Shown: positions 35,030-44,735, counted from the first letter of the stretch. The stretch: DNA of 64,000 nucleotides from an uncultured Mediterraneibacter sp. (GCA_944381495.1 CALWLJ010000007.1:1-64000); one strand, 5' to 3'. Numbers and translations are program-made. Notes: generated by a model not told the origin, from the sequence alone.

Positions 35030-37408
35030 ATGGAGAAATTATCTTTGAACAAAGATTGGATCTGTTACAGGAGCGGACACCGGGAGGAGGCTTTTCAGAC
35101 CGATGTGCCCCATGACGCCATGCTGTTGGACAGCAAGAGCGAGAACAGCCCCGGAGGGGTGAATACAGGCTGGTATGACGCGCAGGATTACAGTTACGAG
35201 AGAAAGCTGATGATTCCGGAAGAATGGAAAGGGAAAAAGCTGATCCTGGAATTTGAAGGCGTATACCGGAAAGCTACCGTGACAGTCAACGGGCAGAAGG
35301 CAGCCTTTCATGATTACGGTTATACCGGGTTTTATGTAGATATCACGGAACTTGCTGCCTATGGAGCGGAGAATACAGTGCAGGTGGATGTGATCAACCA
35401 TGACCAGCCCAACAGCCGCTGGTATTCCGGAACCGGGATCTATCGTCCGGTATGGCTTTATGTTCTGCCGGAGCGCCACATCGTGCTGGACGAAATCCGG
35501 GTTACAACGCTGGACTGGAAGACGAGAAAGCTGAATGTTACAGTTGAGACATCTGGAGACGGCGAGATCCGGGCACAGATCCTGGATCCGGAAACCATGG
35601 GAATTGCAGCAGAGCAGGAAGGAAACAGTGACAGCGGCCGGTTTGTCTGGGAGGTTTCCATACCGGAGGCGAAGCTCTGGTCTCCTGAGTCTCCGAAGCT
35701 TTATATCTGCAGAGTCACATTTGGAGAAGATATCCAGGAAGTCAGATTCGGGATCCGTGTTGTAACGTGTACGCCGGAAGAAGGCTTCTGCATCAATGGA
35801 CGCCGGGTCATTCTGAGAGGGGCATGTATCCACCATGACAATGGCCTGCTGGGGGCATGTGCCTATGACTTTGCGGAGAGAAGAAAGATCCATATTCTTC
35901 AGGACAATGGATATAATGCAGTGAGGAGCGCCCATAACCCCTGTTCTAAAGCTATGCTTGACGTATGCGATGAGACAGGTATGCTGATCATGGACGAATA
36001 TATCGACGCCTGGTATATCCATAAGACAAAATATGACTATGCGGATGAGATGGAGAAAAACTACAAGAAGGATCTGGCTGATATTGTGGCGAAAGATTAC
36101 AACCATCCTTCTGTGGTCCTTTACTCTACAGGAAATGAGGTTTCCGAGACAGCTCAGCCAAAAGGGATCGGTCTGTGCGGCGATCTGACAAAGCGGTTTC
36201 ATGAGCTGGATCATACACGGCCGGTTACCTGCGGCATCAACATATTCTTTAATTTCCTCAGCTCTATGGGATTTGGAGTATACAGTGATAAGAAAGCAGA
36301 TCAGGCAGTGGAAAACGCGAAGAAGAAAAAAGCGGTGGGCAGCGAATTTTTCAATAAGCTGGCCGGCCTGTTGGGGGCGGACTTCATGAAATTCGGCGCG
36401 ACTCTGTATCCTTGTGATGTGAAGACAAGAGACGCCTTCGCAAATATGGATGTGGCAGGATACAACTACGGGATCAACCGTTATCTCCACGACCTGAAAA
36501 AATATCCGGACCGTCTCATCCTGGGAAGCGAGACGTTCTGTTCGGATGCATATCATTTCTGGATGCTGGCGAAGAAGCATAAGAGGATCATCGGTGACTT
36601 TGTATGGGCCGGCATGGATTATCTCGGAGAAGTGGGGATCGGCTCCTGGGAATACAAGGATTATGCGCCCCGGTTTGACAACGGGATGGGATGGGTCAGC
36701 GCCGGTTCCGGAAGGATCGACCTGACCGGAAAGCCGCTGGCTGAAATGACTTACACAAAAGTGGCCTTCGGGCTTCAGAAGATCGGCATAGGTGTGATCC
36801 CGGTGGACAATACATCCAGCCCTCATTCTCCGTCGGCGTGGAAGATGACAAACGCAGTGGAGAGCTGGTCCTGGAACGGATGCGACGGAAAAGACGCAAA
36901 AGTAGAAGTATATGCCCGCGCACATCATGTATCCCTTTACGTAAATGGAAACTGTGTGGGAACAAAAGAGTTGAAAAAGGACTGCCGCGCAGTATTTAAA
37001 ACAATCTATCAGCCGGGAGAGCTGAAGGCGCTGGCTTTTGACGCACAGGATCAGAAAACCGCGGAATGCGTACTTCAGACAGCAGGAGAGGAGACTCGTC
37101 TGACACTGGAGCCGGAGCTGAACAAAGTATCCGGAAATGACCTGCTCTATGTCCGGATGAAATATACAGATGACAAAGGTACCGTGAAACCTCTTGCAAG
37201 AGGCGAGATCAAGGTAAAAGCAGAGGGCGGAAAGATCCTGGGAATCGGAAGCGCCTGCCCCTATTATGTGAAGAGCTATCTGGGAGATACGGCGGATACT
37301 TATTACGGCGAGGCCATGGTCATCATACAGCCGGAAAAGGCCGGAAAGATTACCGTAACAGCGGAAAGCGGATATGGGAATGCAAGAGTTGAGGTGCCGG
37401 CGGAATGA
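35030..37408 (+). CDS. Family 2 glycoside hydrolase (beta-galactosidase-type)
   Basis: This 792-residue GH2 enzyme has a sugar-binding jelly roll (1-150), an immunoglobulin-like domain (150-245), and a TIM barrel with acid/base Glu370 (STGNE) and nucleophile Glu501 (LGSETF). Two C-terminal beta domains (about 600-792) follow, including a Big-type/DUF4982-like part. There is no signal peptide, so it is cytoplasmic. Beta-galactosidase is the most common activity, but beta-glucuronidase, mannosidase or others cannot be excluded. Start at 35030 with AGAGGACG weakly upstream. It overlaps the GtrA gene (ATGA). Confidence 0.85.
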   Translation: MEKLSLNKDWICYRSGHREEAFQTDVPHDAMLLDSKSENSPGGVNTGWYDAQDYSYERKLMIPEEWKGKKLILEFEGVYRKATVTVNGQKAAFHDYGYTGFYVDITELAAYGAENTVQVDVINHDQPNSRWYSGTGIYRPVWLYVLPERHIVLDEIRVTTLDWKTRKLNVTVETSGDGEIRAQILDPETMGIAAEQEGNSDSGRFVWEVSIPEAKLWSPESPKLYICRVTFGEDIQEVRFGIRVVTCTPEEGFCINGRRVILRGACIHHDNGLLGACAYDFAERRKIHILQDNGYNAVRSAHNPCSKAMLDVCDETGMLIMDEYIDAWYIHKTKYDYADEMEKNYKKDLADIVAKDYNHPSVVLYSTGNEVSETAQPKGIGLCGDLTKRFHELDHTRPVTCGINIFFNFLSSMGFGVYSDKKADQAVENAKKKKAVGSEFFNKLAGLLGADFMKFGATLYPCDVKTRDAFANMDVAGYNYGINRYLHDLKKYPDRLILGSETFCSDAYHFWMLAKKHKRIIGDFVWAGMDYLGEVGIGSWEYKDYAPRFDNGMGWVSAGSGRIDLTGKPLAEMTYTKVAFGLQKIGIGVIPVDNTSSPHSPSAWKMTNAVESWSWNGCDGKDAKVEVYARAHHVSLYVNGNCVGTKELKKDCRAVFKTIYQPGELKALAFDAQDQKTAECVLQTAGEETRLTLEPELNKVSGNDLLYVRMKYTDDKGTVKPLARGEIKVKAEGGKILGIGSACPYYVKSYLGDTADTYYGEAMVIIQPEKAGKITVTAESGYGNARVEVPAE

Positions 37409-37992
37409 AAGAGAAGTGGACAAAGTTTCAGGAAAAACATCCGAAGGCGGCAAAACTGCTCTACCAGATCTTTTATTTCTGGGTGTTCAGTATGGGAGTG
37501 ACGATCCTTCAGTATCTGATGTTTACATTTTTCCCATACTTGTTCGGCCTTAAGCTTGCAGGAACAGAATTTATGTGGCCGCAGATCCCCATACATTTTG
37601 CCGGATTTGATTATAAATGGAATATCCTGGGATATGAAGTGGCGAGAAATGCCGCCGGGGAAGTGGTGATCGGAGGAGGACTGGGATACTTTATCAGTTA
37701 TGAGCTGGGAACTTTCCTGGCCCAGTGTGTAAACTTCCCGCTGCAGAGAAATATCACTTTCAAGAGCCACGGCAATATCGCATGGCAGATCCTCTGGTAT
37801 CTGATCGCATGGGTCCTGATCTCCCTTGTATGCAACGGCGTGAACGGTCTGTGGATGCCGGTCGCCCAAAATTTCTTCAGTCCGGCAGTGTATAATATCC
37901 TTGTGACATTTATCACAGGCGGCGTATCCATGGTGATATACTTTTTCGTATACAAGATCATCTTCCCGGAAGGGGAAGCGAAAAAAGCATAG
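37405..37992 (+). CDS. GtrA-like membrane protein
   Basis: This 195-residue protein has four hydrophobic helices of the GtrA family (LLYQIFYFWVFSMGVTILQY; CVNFPLQRNITFKSH is the family-typical loop). GtrA proteins are thought to flip lipid-linked sugars or assist glycosyltransferases. It is translationally coupled to the GH2 gene, an unusual pair, since one would expect a glycosyltransferase. An insertion of about 30 residues lies between helices 1 and 2. Function here unknown. Confidence 0.8.
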   Translation: MKEKWTKFQEKHPKAAKLLYQIFYFWVFSMGVTILQYLMFTFFPYLFGLKLAGTEFMWPQIPIHFAGFDYKWNILGYEVARNAAGEVVIGGGLGYFISYELGTFLAQCVNFPLQRNITFKSHGNIAWQILWYLIAWVLISLVCNGVNGLWMPVAQNFFSPAVYNILVTFITGGVSMVIYFFVYKIIFPEGEAKKA

Positions 37993-38013
37993 AAGCTTAC
38001 AGAGAAAGCTTGA

Positions 38014-38052
38014 ACGGACACCTGGCAGGGCTTTAACCGGCCAGGTGTCCGT
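38014..38052 (+). terminator. Terminator-like hairpin after gtrA
   Basis: ACGGACACCTGGC (38014-38026) pairs perfectly with GCCAGGTGTCCGT (38040-38052). Only a short T tail follows. A TATAAT at 38055-38060, right behind it, may be the -10 of the next genes. Confidence 0.75.
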
Positions 38053-38101
38053 GTTATAATCAGAAAGAAATACGATAACAAGATTCGGAGTTACAGAAGT
38101 A

Positions 38102-38812
38102 ATGATAAAGATAGCGCTTGTAGATGATGAGAGAGAAGAGAGAGAATGTCTGCTGGGATACTGCCGGGATCTCCGCAAAGAAGTCATGGATGAACTGGAT
38201 GTGCGGACTTTCGCGTCCGGAGATGAGTTCCTGAGCAGGCAGGGAGAGTCTTATGATCTTATCTGCCTGGATATTGACATGGAGGGCAGGGACGGGATCA
38301 GTACGGCAAAGGAGATCCGGAAGACAGACAGCCAGGTGATCATTATTTTCGTCACAAATATGGCCCAGATGGCCATAAAAGGGTACGAAGTAAGAGCGCT
38401 GGACTTCGTGGTGAAGCCGGTCAATTACTATTCCTTTGCCCTGAAGATGAAAAACGCTCTCAGCATGATCGAGAACAGGAAGACCATGGAGATCGTCCTC
38501 CCTACACCGGGCGGAATGCAGAAGTTTTCTTCTGATGAACTTTATTATGTAGAAGTGTCGGGACATTATCTGTCTTATCATACAAAAGACGGCGTGTTCC
38601 GGCAGAAGGCATCCATGAAAGAAATAGAGGACAGGCTGGGAGGGCTGTCTTTCAAGCGCTGCAATAACTGCTATCTGGTCAACCTGAAGCATGTGAGCAG
38701 CGTGGACAGGGATGAGATCCGTGTGGGCGGCGACCGGCTGAAGATCAGCAGACCCAGGAGGAAGGAGTTCCTTCAGTCTCTGGCAAACTATATGGGAGGG
38801 ATCCGTCTATGA
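38102..38812 (+). CDS. LytTR-family response regulator (second copy)
   Basis: This 236-residue regulator has a receiver domain (Asp57 in LDIDMEG, Lys in VVKPV) and a LytTR DNA-binding domain (about 125-236). The usual MP after the phosphoacceptor is ME here. It is the same length as, and clearly related to, the regulator at 18322. The stop overlaps the kinase gene start (ATGA). Located just after a GH2 gene, while the first copy precedes a GH3 gene. Confidence 0.92.
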   Translation: MIKIALVDDEREERECLLGYCRDLRKEVMDELDVRTFASGDEFLSRQGESYDLICLDIDMEGRDGISTAKEIRKTDSQVIIIFVTNMAQMAIKGYEVRALDFVVKPVNYYSFALKMKNALSMIENRKTMEIVLPTPGGMQKFSSDELYYVEVSGHYLSYHTKDGVFRQKASMKEIEDRLGGLSFKRCNNCYLVNLKHVSSVDRDEIRVGGDRLKISRPRRKEFLQSLANYMGGIRL

Positions 38813-40137
38813 CAGATATGATGAGGGTATGGGACAGCATTTCATATATGGCGGAACTGATCGCTGCATGTCTTATTTTTATGATCCCTCTTAGAAAGAG
38901 AAAAGACTTTGCGCTGAGGACGGGGGCGGCAAGCTGCATTTTTCTGTTGGGATCCTGGACGGTCAATGCGCATCTTCGCATCCCTCCGTCAGGGGCTCTG
39001 TATCTTGTCTACTGGGCCGCATATCTCCTGCTCAGTGTGGGCTATGTATGGATCTGCCTGGGCGGCAGGCTGCTCCAGGCAGTCTACTGCGCGGTGTTTG
39101 CCTGCGCGGTGCAGCATATTGCCTATGACGTCTATCTGATCTATACCATACTTGGCGGAGAAAATTACATTATATTCGTGCTGATCTTTGCGGCTGTTTA
39201 CAGTGTCTCGTACTGCTTTATCGCCAGAAAGATCCCGGACAACGGAAGGGTTGCGGTGAGCAGGAGATCTCTCTTTCCCATCGCCACCCTGATCGTCCTT
39301 GTCTGGGTACTCAGCATTATGGATGATTCCTTTATCGCGGGGTTCGAGTCCGGAGCCTGGCACCGGGTGATCTACCGTATCATTGACGCTCTGTGCTGCA
39401 TCTATGTGCTCTGGGTCCAGATCAGCCAGAAGGAACTGCTCCGGCTCCAGAGGGAGCTGGCTGGGATTGATTCGGCTCTGCGGACTCAGAGGCAGCAGTA
39501 TGAGATGACCGGAGATACCATTGAGAATATCAACCGCAAATGCCACGACCTGAAACACCAGATCCGGGAACTCAGGAAAATGGATGACGGCGAAGAAAGG
39601 GAAGCCTATCTGAAAGACCTGGAAAACGATATTATGATCTATGACACTGCGCTTCAGACAGGAAACCGCGCGCTGGACGTAGTGCTCATGGAAAAGGCGC
39701 TGTTCTGCAAGAACCACGGCATTGACTGGACTTGTATGGCTGACGGCAGCAGACTGGGATTTATGCGGGTGGAAGATATTTACGCAATATTCGGCAATGC
39801 GCTGGACAATGCGGTCCGCGCAGTTATGGATCTGGAGGATAAGGCGAAGCGGGTGATCAGCGTTAAGGTACTGGCGCAGGACAGTATTCTTGTGATCCAG
39901 ATCCAGAATTATTATGAAGGAAGTCTGAGTTTTGACAGAGGACTTCCCGTTACTACAAAGAAAGATAAAAGAGACCACGGCTACGGGATGAAGAGCATCC
40001 GCTTTACTGCTGAAAAATATAACGGGACCATCACAGTCAGCGGGGAAAACCAGATCTTTACGCTTCAGATACTTGTGCCTGTCCCGGAAGCACAGAGGCC
40101 GGTGCAAAAGGATCCGGAGAAGCAGGAGACTGGATGA
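38809..40137 (+). CDS. GHKL (AgrC-like) sensor histidine kinase (second copy)
   Basis: This 442-residue kinase has six N-terminal membrane helices (to about 205), His246 in RKCHDLKHQ and a GHKL ATPase domain (FGNALDNAVRA, HGYGMKSIRF). It is paralogous to the kinase at 19029: both share the NYYEG...GLPVT-Ser/Thr-K core near the C-terminus. The signal is unknown, and no peptide pheromone gene is visible beside it. Confidence 0.9.
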   Translation: MTDMMRVWDSISYMAELIAACLIFMIPLRKRKDFALRTGAASCIFLLGSWTVNAHLRIPPSGALYLVYWAAYLLLSVGYVWICLGGRLLQAVYCAVFACAVQHIAYDVYLIYTILGGENYIIFVLIFAAVYSVSYCFIARKIPDNGRVAVSRRSLFPIATLIVLVWVLSIMDDSFIAGFESGAWHRVIYRIIDALCCIYVLWVQISQKELLRLQRELAGIDSALRTQRQQYEMTGDTIENINRKCHDLKHQIRELRKMDDGEEREAYLKDLENDIMIYDTALQTGNRALDVVLMEKALFCKNHGIDWTCMADGSRLGFMRVEDIYAIFGNALDNAVRAVMDLEDKAKRVISVKVLAQDSILVIQIQNYYEGSLSFDRGLPVTTKKDKRDHGYGMKSIRFTAEKYNGTITVSGENQIFTLQILVPVPEAQRPVQKDPEKQETG

Positions 40138-40243
40138 GGCAAAAACAGAGAGGGGAAAAGAGACGGCAATATAGTAAAAAACGAAAAGGCAGAAAAGAGA
40201 AAAATATACAAAACAGAGAAAATAAAAAATTCAGTAAAACAGC

Positions 40244-40272
40244 TTGCTATTGTATATTCTCAGACCTATAAT
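40244..40272 (+). promoter_or_regulatory. Promoter of the MATE gene
   Basis: TTGCTA (40244-40249), 17 bp, TATAAT (40267-40272), 35 bp before the start codon. Confidence 0.75.
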
Positions 40273-40307
40273 AAACCCTTGACAAAAAATGAAAGCGAGG
40301 GGATATT

Positions 40308-41684
40308 ATGGCATCAGATTCAACACGTGACATGACCACCGGCAGCCCGGCAGGCATGATCATACGTTTTATGATCCCGGTGTTTCTGGGAAATATATTT
40401 CAGCAGTTTTATAATGTGGCTGACTCCATCGTGGCCGGCCAGTTTATCGGAGTGAAAGCACTGGCAGCCATCGGGAGTACCGGATCGCTTATGTTCTTCG
40501 TAACGGGATGGCTCAACGGACTGAGCAGCGGATTCGCTATCCTGGTATCTCAGTGGTTCGGAGCCCGTCAGTATGACCGGATGAGGCATTATGTGGCTAT
40601 GTCTGTTTATCTGGCGGCGGGATTCGCCATCCTTATGACAGCGGTCCTGATGATCGCCAATGTACCCATTCTCAGGATGATGAACTTTTCCGATGAGATC
40701 ATGCCGGATGTAAAGGCGTATATGGAGATTATTTACGCCGGACTGATCGTTACAGCGGCTTACAATGCGCTTGCATCCTTTCTGAGAGCGTTGGGCGATT
40801 CCAGATCGCCGCTCTATTTTCTGATCATATCGGCGGCGATCAACGTGGTGCTTGATATTGTATTTATCGTAAATTTCGGAATGGGAGTGGAAGGCTGCGC
40901 ATATGCAACCGTCATCGCTCAGGGAATTTCAGCTGTACTCTGCTTTATATACATATTGAAGAAGTTCCCCATCCTGCATCTTAAGAAAGAGGATTTTGTT
41001 ATCTCCTTTGGCAGTTTCGGACGGCTGCTGGCGCTGGGCATACCAATGGGACTGCAGTTCTCTATCACCGCGATCGGAACGATCATCGTCCAGGGGGCGG
41101 TCAACGTGTACGGAGAAGTCTATATGGCGGGGTTCTCTGCGGCAGGCAAGCTGCAGAACATCCTTTCCGCAGTGTTTACCGCGTTCGGCGCGACCATTGC
41201 CACCTATGTAGGTCAGAACAGAGGCGCAGGCCGTATGGACAGAGTCAAGGTCGGAGTGAAGTATACTCAGATTATGATCCTTGCATGGAGCGTAGTAGTC
41301 ATGATCGCCATGTATTTTGGAGGAAAATATATGACATGGCTCTTTGTCAGCCCCTCTGAGACAGAAGTGGTGGATGCGGCGGTAACTTATTTCCATACTG
41401 TGTTCTGGTGCTACCCGTTCCTGGGAAGCATCTTCCTGTATCGGAATACACTTCAGGGGATGGGATACGGACTGGTCCCCATGCTGGGCGGTGTCTTTGA
41501 GCTTGTGGCCAGGACGGTCATCGTGACTATCGTTGCGGGAAAAACCAGTTTTGCCGGGGTGTGCCTGTCGGATCCGGCGGCGTGGATCGCAGCGCTGATC
41601 CCGCTGGTTCCGTACTATTTCTATACCATGCATAAGTGGGAGAAGAAATATGGGGCAAAACAGCTCTCGGATGTTAGTAAATAA
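40308..41684 (+). CDS. MATE-family efflux transporter
   Basis: This 458-residue, twelve-helix exporter of the MATE family (DinF/NorM-type) is driven by a cation gradient. It starts with DMTTGSPAGMIIRFMIPVFLGN, and IFQQFYNVADSIVAG is the family-typical first-helix sequence. Length is normal. It is a single-gene unit with its own promoter and shared terminator. The substrate cannot be told from sequence; multidrug, flavin and siderophore exporters share the fold. Confidence 0.9.
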   Translation: MASDSTRDMTTGSPAGMIIRFMIPVFLGNIFQQFYNVADSIVAGQFIGVKALAAIGSTGSLMFFVTGWLNGLSSGFAILVSQWFGARQYDRMRHYVAMSVYLAAGFAILMTAVLMIANVPILRMMNFSDEIMPDVKAYMEIIYAGLIVTAAYNALASFLRALGDSRSPLYFLIISAAINVVLDIVFIVNFGMGVEGCAYATVIAQGISAVLCFIYILKKFPILHLKKEDFVISFGSFGRLLALGIPMGLQFSITAIGTIIVQGAVNVYGEVYMAGFSAAGKLQNILSAVFTAFGATIATYVGQNRGAGRMDRVKVGVKYTQIMILAWSVVVMIAMYFGGKYMTWLFVSPSETEVVDAAVTYFHTVFWCYPFLGSIFLYRNTLQGMGYGLVPMLGGVFELVARTVIVTIVAGKTSFAGVCLSDPAAWIAALIPLVPYYFYTMHKWEKKYGAKQLSDVSK

Positions 41685-41727
41685 GCGACTGGTCCGGTTA
41701 TTGGACGAACAATATAAAGAAAACAAA

Positions 41728-41786
41728 AAAGCTGCCGGATACGGATTCTGATCCATATGATACAGAATCCAGTATCCGGCAGCTTT
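41728..41786. terminator. Bidirectional terminator between MATE and L25 genes
   Basis: AAAGCTGCCGGATAC plus GATTCTG (41728-41750) pair with CAGAATC plus GTATCCGGCAGCTTT (41763-41786), with one internal bulge. T-runs on both strands fit the convergent genes. Confidence 0.9.
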
Positions 41787-41824
41787 GACTTTACAGATTA
41801 TACCAGAGAACAGATGACTCTGTT

Positions 41825-42415
41825 TTACTCTGCTGTCTCTTCAGCATCCTCTGCTTCTTCATCAGCAGGAGCAGTATGAACCTCTGTGATAGTAACAACA
41901 GTTGCCTCTGGGTCTGTTGTAAGATTCAGCCCTTCTGTATGAGCAATCGGCAGATCAGCTACTCTTAATGTATCGCCGACTTTCATCTCACCTATATCAA
42001 TCTCAACTTTGTCAACAAGAGCAGACGGAAGAGCCTTGAATGCGATCTCATGCAGCATCTGCTGCGGAACGCCTGCAACAAGTTTATCCTCATTCAGCAG
42101 ATGAACTTCAGCAGTTGAGTGAACCTGCTCGCCGCTTACCAGCGCCTGAAAATCAATTTCGTCAACCCAGCCCTTCAGCGGATTATAATCAACTTCCTTG
42201 ATCAGTGCGTCGTATGTCTGACCTTCGACTTCCAGCATGACCTGTCCGCCTTTTCCTTCTTCTTTCAGCAGACGCTCGATCGCGCCTTTCTCAAACTGAA
42301 GCGGAATCGTCTCTTTCATCTCACGGCCGAAAATACTGCCCGTAACAAATCCTTCACGTCTAAGTTTCTTGGCTTTGGTTTTCATGTCTCTTCTTTCAGC
42401 TTTTAAAGTATTCAT
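41825..42415 (-). CDS. ctc: 50S ribosomal protein L25 (Ctc type)
   Basis: This 196-residue L25/TL5/Ctc protein binds 5S rRNA. The N-terminal L25 domain (1-95) starts LKAERRD and includes GFVTGSIFGREM. The C-terminal Ctc domain (about 100-180) has GVPQQMLHEIAFKALPSALVDKVEID. The acidic tail (EEAEDAEE) is usual. In Bacillus the homologue is a general stress protein; whether that holds here is unknown. GGAGG-type site upstream. Confidence 0.93.
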   Translation of the reverse strand: MNTLKAERRDMKTKAKKLRREGFVTGSIFGREMKETIPLQFEKGAIERLLKEEGKGGQVMLEVEGQTYDALIKEVDYNPLKGWVDEIDFQALVSGEQVHSTAEVHLLNEDKLVAGVPQQMLHEIAFKALPSALVDKVEIDIGEMKVGDTLRVADLPIAHTEGLNLTTDPEATVVTITEVHTAPADEEAEDAEETAE

Positions 42416-42584
42416 TTATCTTTTCCTCCAATCACTGAATCACGCTTAGCAGCCTTCAACTTTGCATAACAAAGAGGTTTTGTTAAGTGTTCTTTATTTG
42501 TTACAACTATAGTATAGCACCGGTGTCAAGAGGAAAAAATTAATCTGATTCTCAAAAAAATTGACTGATTTTGTTTTTTGAAAG

Positions 42585-42712
42585 TCATTTTTTGGGCGTG
42601 ATAATATATTTTCCCTTTTCCCGCATCTTCGGATCACCCAGTATCTGCTCCAGTTTATCCAGTACGTATACTTCACAGACCATGCTGCTGACGGCAATCA
42701 AGCCCGGTCAGC
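42585..42712. other. Hairpin and possible remnant micro-ORF in the L25-MFS gap
   Basis: The 486-bp gap 42416-42901 has no firm gene. GCTGCTGAC (about 42684-42692) pairs with GTCAGCAGC (about 42705-42713). On the minus strand a 32-codon frame (ATG 42683 to stop 42585) reads a protein-like peptide with sense-like composition. It lacks a ribosome site and may be a gene remnant. Confidence 0.25.
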
Positions 42713-42836
42713 AGCGGGCTGTTTTGTACGACAATCTTTTAGATGGATCATGAAAGGCTGAGAAAAGGCCTGGGGATCGGGCAGCGGAAAATAAAAGCAT
42801 AGGAATTGGCTATGGAAAAGTATTCAGTATAAATAT

Positions 42837-42865
42837 TTGCTATCATATTACGGCGATGCTAGACT
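42837..42865 (+). promoter_or_regulatory. Promoter of the MFS gene
   Basis: TTGCTA (42837-42842), 17 bp, TAGACT (42860-42865), 36 bp before the start. Confidence 0.5.
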
Positions 42866-42901
42866 GATATCGTAAAAATACAGAAGGAGGTTGCATTAGT
42901 A

Positions 42902-44077
42902 ATGAATAAAGGCTTAATCCTGATCCTGACAATCGGCGTTTTCAGCATAATCAATACAGAGATGGGAGTAGTGGGAATCCTTCCGCTGGTCTCAGAAGAG
43001 TATGGCGTGGGGGTAGCTGCAGCGGGACTGCTGGTCAGTATGTTTGCGCTGGTAGTAGCCGTATCCGGTCCCACCATGCCGCTGTTTTTTTCCGGAATCA
43101 ACAGAAAGAAAGCGATGATTCTGGTGCTGAGCGTGTTTACTGCATGTAATGTAATATCGGCATTTGCGGAGAGCTTTCCGATTGTTCTGATCACCCGGGT
43201 GATCCCGGCGTTTTTCCAGCCGGTGTATGTATCTATGGCAATGTCTGTAGCGGGATCATCTGTACCGCCGAAAGATTCGCCGAAGGCAGTGTCTAAAGTT
43301 ATGATGGGAGTTTCCGCCGGTATGGTACTTGGCGTGCCGATTGTCAGTTATATCGCAAATATGACGTCACTGAGGGTCGGCATGCTATTCTTTGCAGCAG
43401 TTAATGGGGCGGCGCTGATCGCAACGGTTTTTGCGGTGCCGGACCTTCCGGTCAGAGAGAAACTGTCCTATGGTGCCCAGTTGAAAGTACTGAAAGAGAG
43501 AAAAACCTGGCTTTCTATTTTGGGAGTGATGTTTCTGAATGGGTCTGTATTCGGCGTATACAGTTATCTTTCGGAATATATGGAGACGGTAACAAAACTG
43601 TCGGCCGGACTGATCAGCATCCTACTCCTTGTATATGGACTGTCAAATATGATCGGCAATCTGATAGCGGGAAGGATGCTCAGCAGCCGTCCCCTTGGAT
43701 TTGTGGTGACATTTCCGTTTCTGCTCGCAGCGCTGTACGTGGTCTTGTTTTTCCTGGGTTACTTTACTGTCACTATGGCTGTACTTACATTTATCTGGGG
43801 CGTACTCGCCGGAGCTGCTGCGAATATCAATCAGTACTGGCTTGCAACGGCAGCGCCTGAGGCGCCTGACTTTGCCAATGGCCTGTTCCTGGCATCCACC
43901 AATCTGGGAACAACAGCAGGAACTTCTGCCTGCGGATTTATCCTTGACAAAATGGGAGTACAGCATATTGTCCTGGGAGGTATCCTCTTCATTGCCTGTG
44001 CGTTTGTGCTGATCGCGATGAGAGTATATGGCGAAAATAAGGCTCATAGTGCAGATAAGAGTTTAACAGCAGCCTGA
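42902..44077 (+). CDS. MFS transporter (arabinose/chloramphenicol efflux type)
   Basis: This 391-residue, twelve-helix major-facilitator protein is of the drug/sugar-efflux subgroup related to AraJ/YdhP. It shows INTEMGVVGILPLV in helix 1 and the cytoplasmic GINRKKAMIL loop, a degenerate form of motif A. AAGGAGG lies 11 bp before the ATG. The exported compound is unknown. The small gene at 44120 follows 42 bp downstream and may be co-transcribed. Confidence 0.87.
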   Translation: MNKGLILILTIGVFSIINTEMGVVGILPLVSEEYGVGVAAAGLLVSMFALVVAVSGPTMPLFFSGINRKKAMILVLSVFTACNVISAFAESFPIVLITRVIPAFFQPVYVSMAMSVAGSSVPPKDSPKAVSKVMMGVSAGMVLGVPIVSYIANMTSLRVGMLFFAAVNGAALIATVFAVPDLPVREKLSYGAQLKVLKERKTWLSILGVMFLNGSVFGVYSYLSEYMETVTKLSAGLISILLLVYGLSNMIGNLIAGRMLSSRPLGFVVTFPFLLAALYVVLFFLGYFTVTMAVLTFIWGVLAGAAANINQYWLATAAPEAPDFANGLFLASTNLGTTAGTSACGFILDKMGVQHIVLGGILFIACAFVLIAMRVYGENKAHSADKSLTAA

Positions 44078-44119
44078 GCTCAGGTATCAAAGCAAAAAGA
44101 AGAAAAGGAGGCTGAGACT

Positions 44120-44362
44120 ATGAGCAGTGAGGGAATGAAGTTCGGAACAAGGGCAGAGATAGAACAGAATCTAAAAGACGCCGGCTGCAGCGGAAGGACC
44201 ATACAGGAGTTCTTTTCTTATTCCGGCAATGATGAAGAGGATAAGCGGATCACGCTTCTGGAAAGACACAGGGAGGCGCTGCTGGATGAGGTCCACAATG
44301 AAGAAAAGAAAATATCCTGTTTGGATTATCTGATCTATAGAATGCGGATGGCGGAAAAGTAA
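44120..44362 (+). CDS. Small helical hypothetical protein
   Basis: This 80-residue soluble, helical protein has a charged N-terminal region and a C-terminal helix KKISCLDYLIYRM that resembles the dimerisation helix of MerR-type regulators, but without a DNA-binding domain. A strong AAAGGAGG site precedes it. Position right after an MFS exporter gene suggests a linked role or a remnant of a regulator. No firm family. Confidence 0.55.
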   Translation: MSSEGMKFGTRAEIEQNLKDAGCSGRTIQEFFSYSGNDEEDKRITLLERHREALLDEVHNEEKKISCLDYLIYRMRMAEK

Positions 44363-44368
44363 AATCAT

Positions 44369-44656
44369 GTGGATCCGGCAGGAAAGAGTGACAGACGGTT
44401 CCCCGGAGAAGGTGTATCAGCCCAGGCAGGGGAAAAACTGAAGGCGATGGGCGGAACAAAGTGTATGGTGGTAACGGACCAGGGAGTGATCAAGACGGGG
44501 CTTGTAGATCCGATCTTGGAGACGCTGAAGGAAGCCGGGCTGGAGTATGTGATCATGTTCCTGTTCATCCTGTTCAGCGCGGTGATCCTGCAGACAGCCT
44601 ATATGATCATCAAAATAAAAGATCGGCAGAATCTGCCGGAAAAGGCAAAAGCTTAG
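44369..44656 (+). pseudogene. Chimeric remnant: iron alcohol dehydrogenase start joined to transporter end
   Basis: The frame reads as two unrelated pieces joined in frame. About 44400-44550 encodes the N-terminal part of an iron alcohol dehydrogenase (GEKLKAMGGTKCMVVTDQGV then KTGLVDPI and LKEAGLEYV). About 44551-44656 then encodes a membrane helix and basic tail (FLFILFSAVILQTAYMI...) like the C-terminal end of a symporter. A deletion of roughly the rest of both genes explains this. There is no good ribosome site. Its partner SDR gene downstream also has an internal deletion. Confidence 0.7.
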
Positions 44657-44735
44657 CCGGGAGAATGGCCTGTATCAAAAACAGTTTATGGGGGACCGGA
44701 TATGGCAGATCCGGCCTGCGGAAAGGAGAAATATT

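Noticed and set aside
34924-35115. 63-codon frame overlapping the start of the GH2 gene
   Set aside because: Overlaps the well-supported GH2 start in another frame and has no motif.
35039-37453. 804-codon open frame on the minus strand over the GH2 gene
   Set aside because: It mirrors the GH2 coding frame; Cys/His/Arg-rich sequence without family features or ribosome site, while the plus strand carries clear GH2 catalytic motifs.
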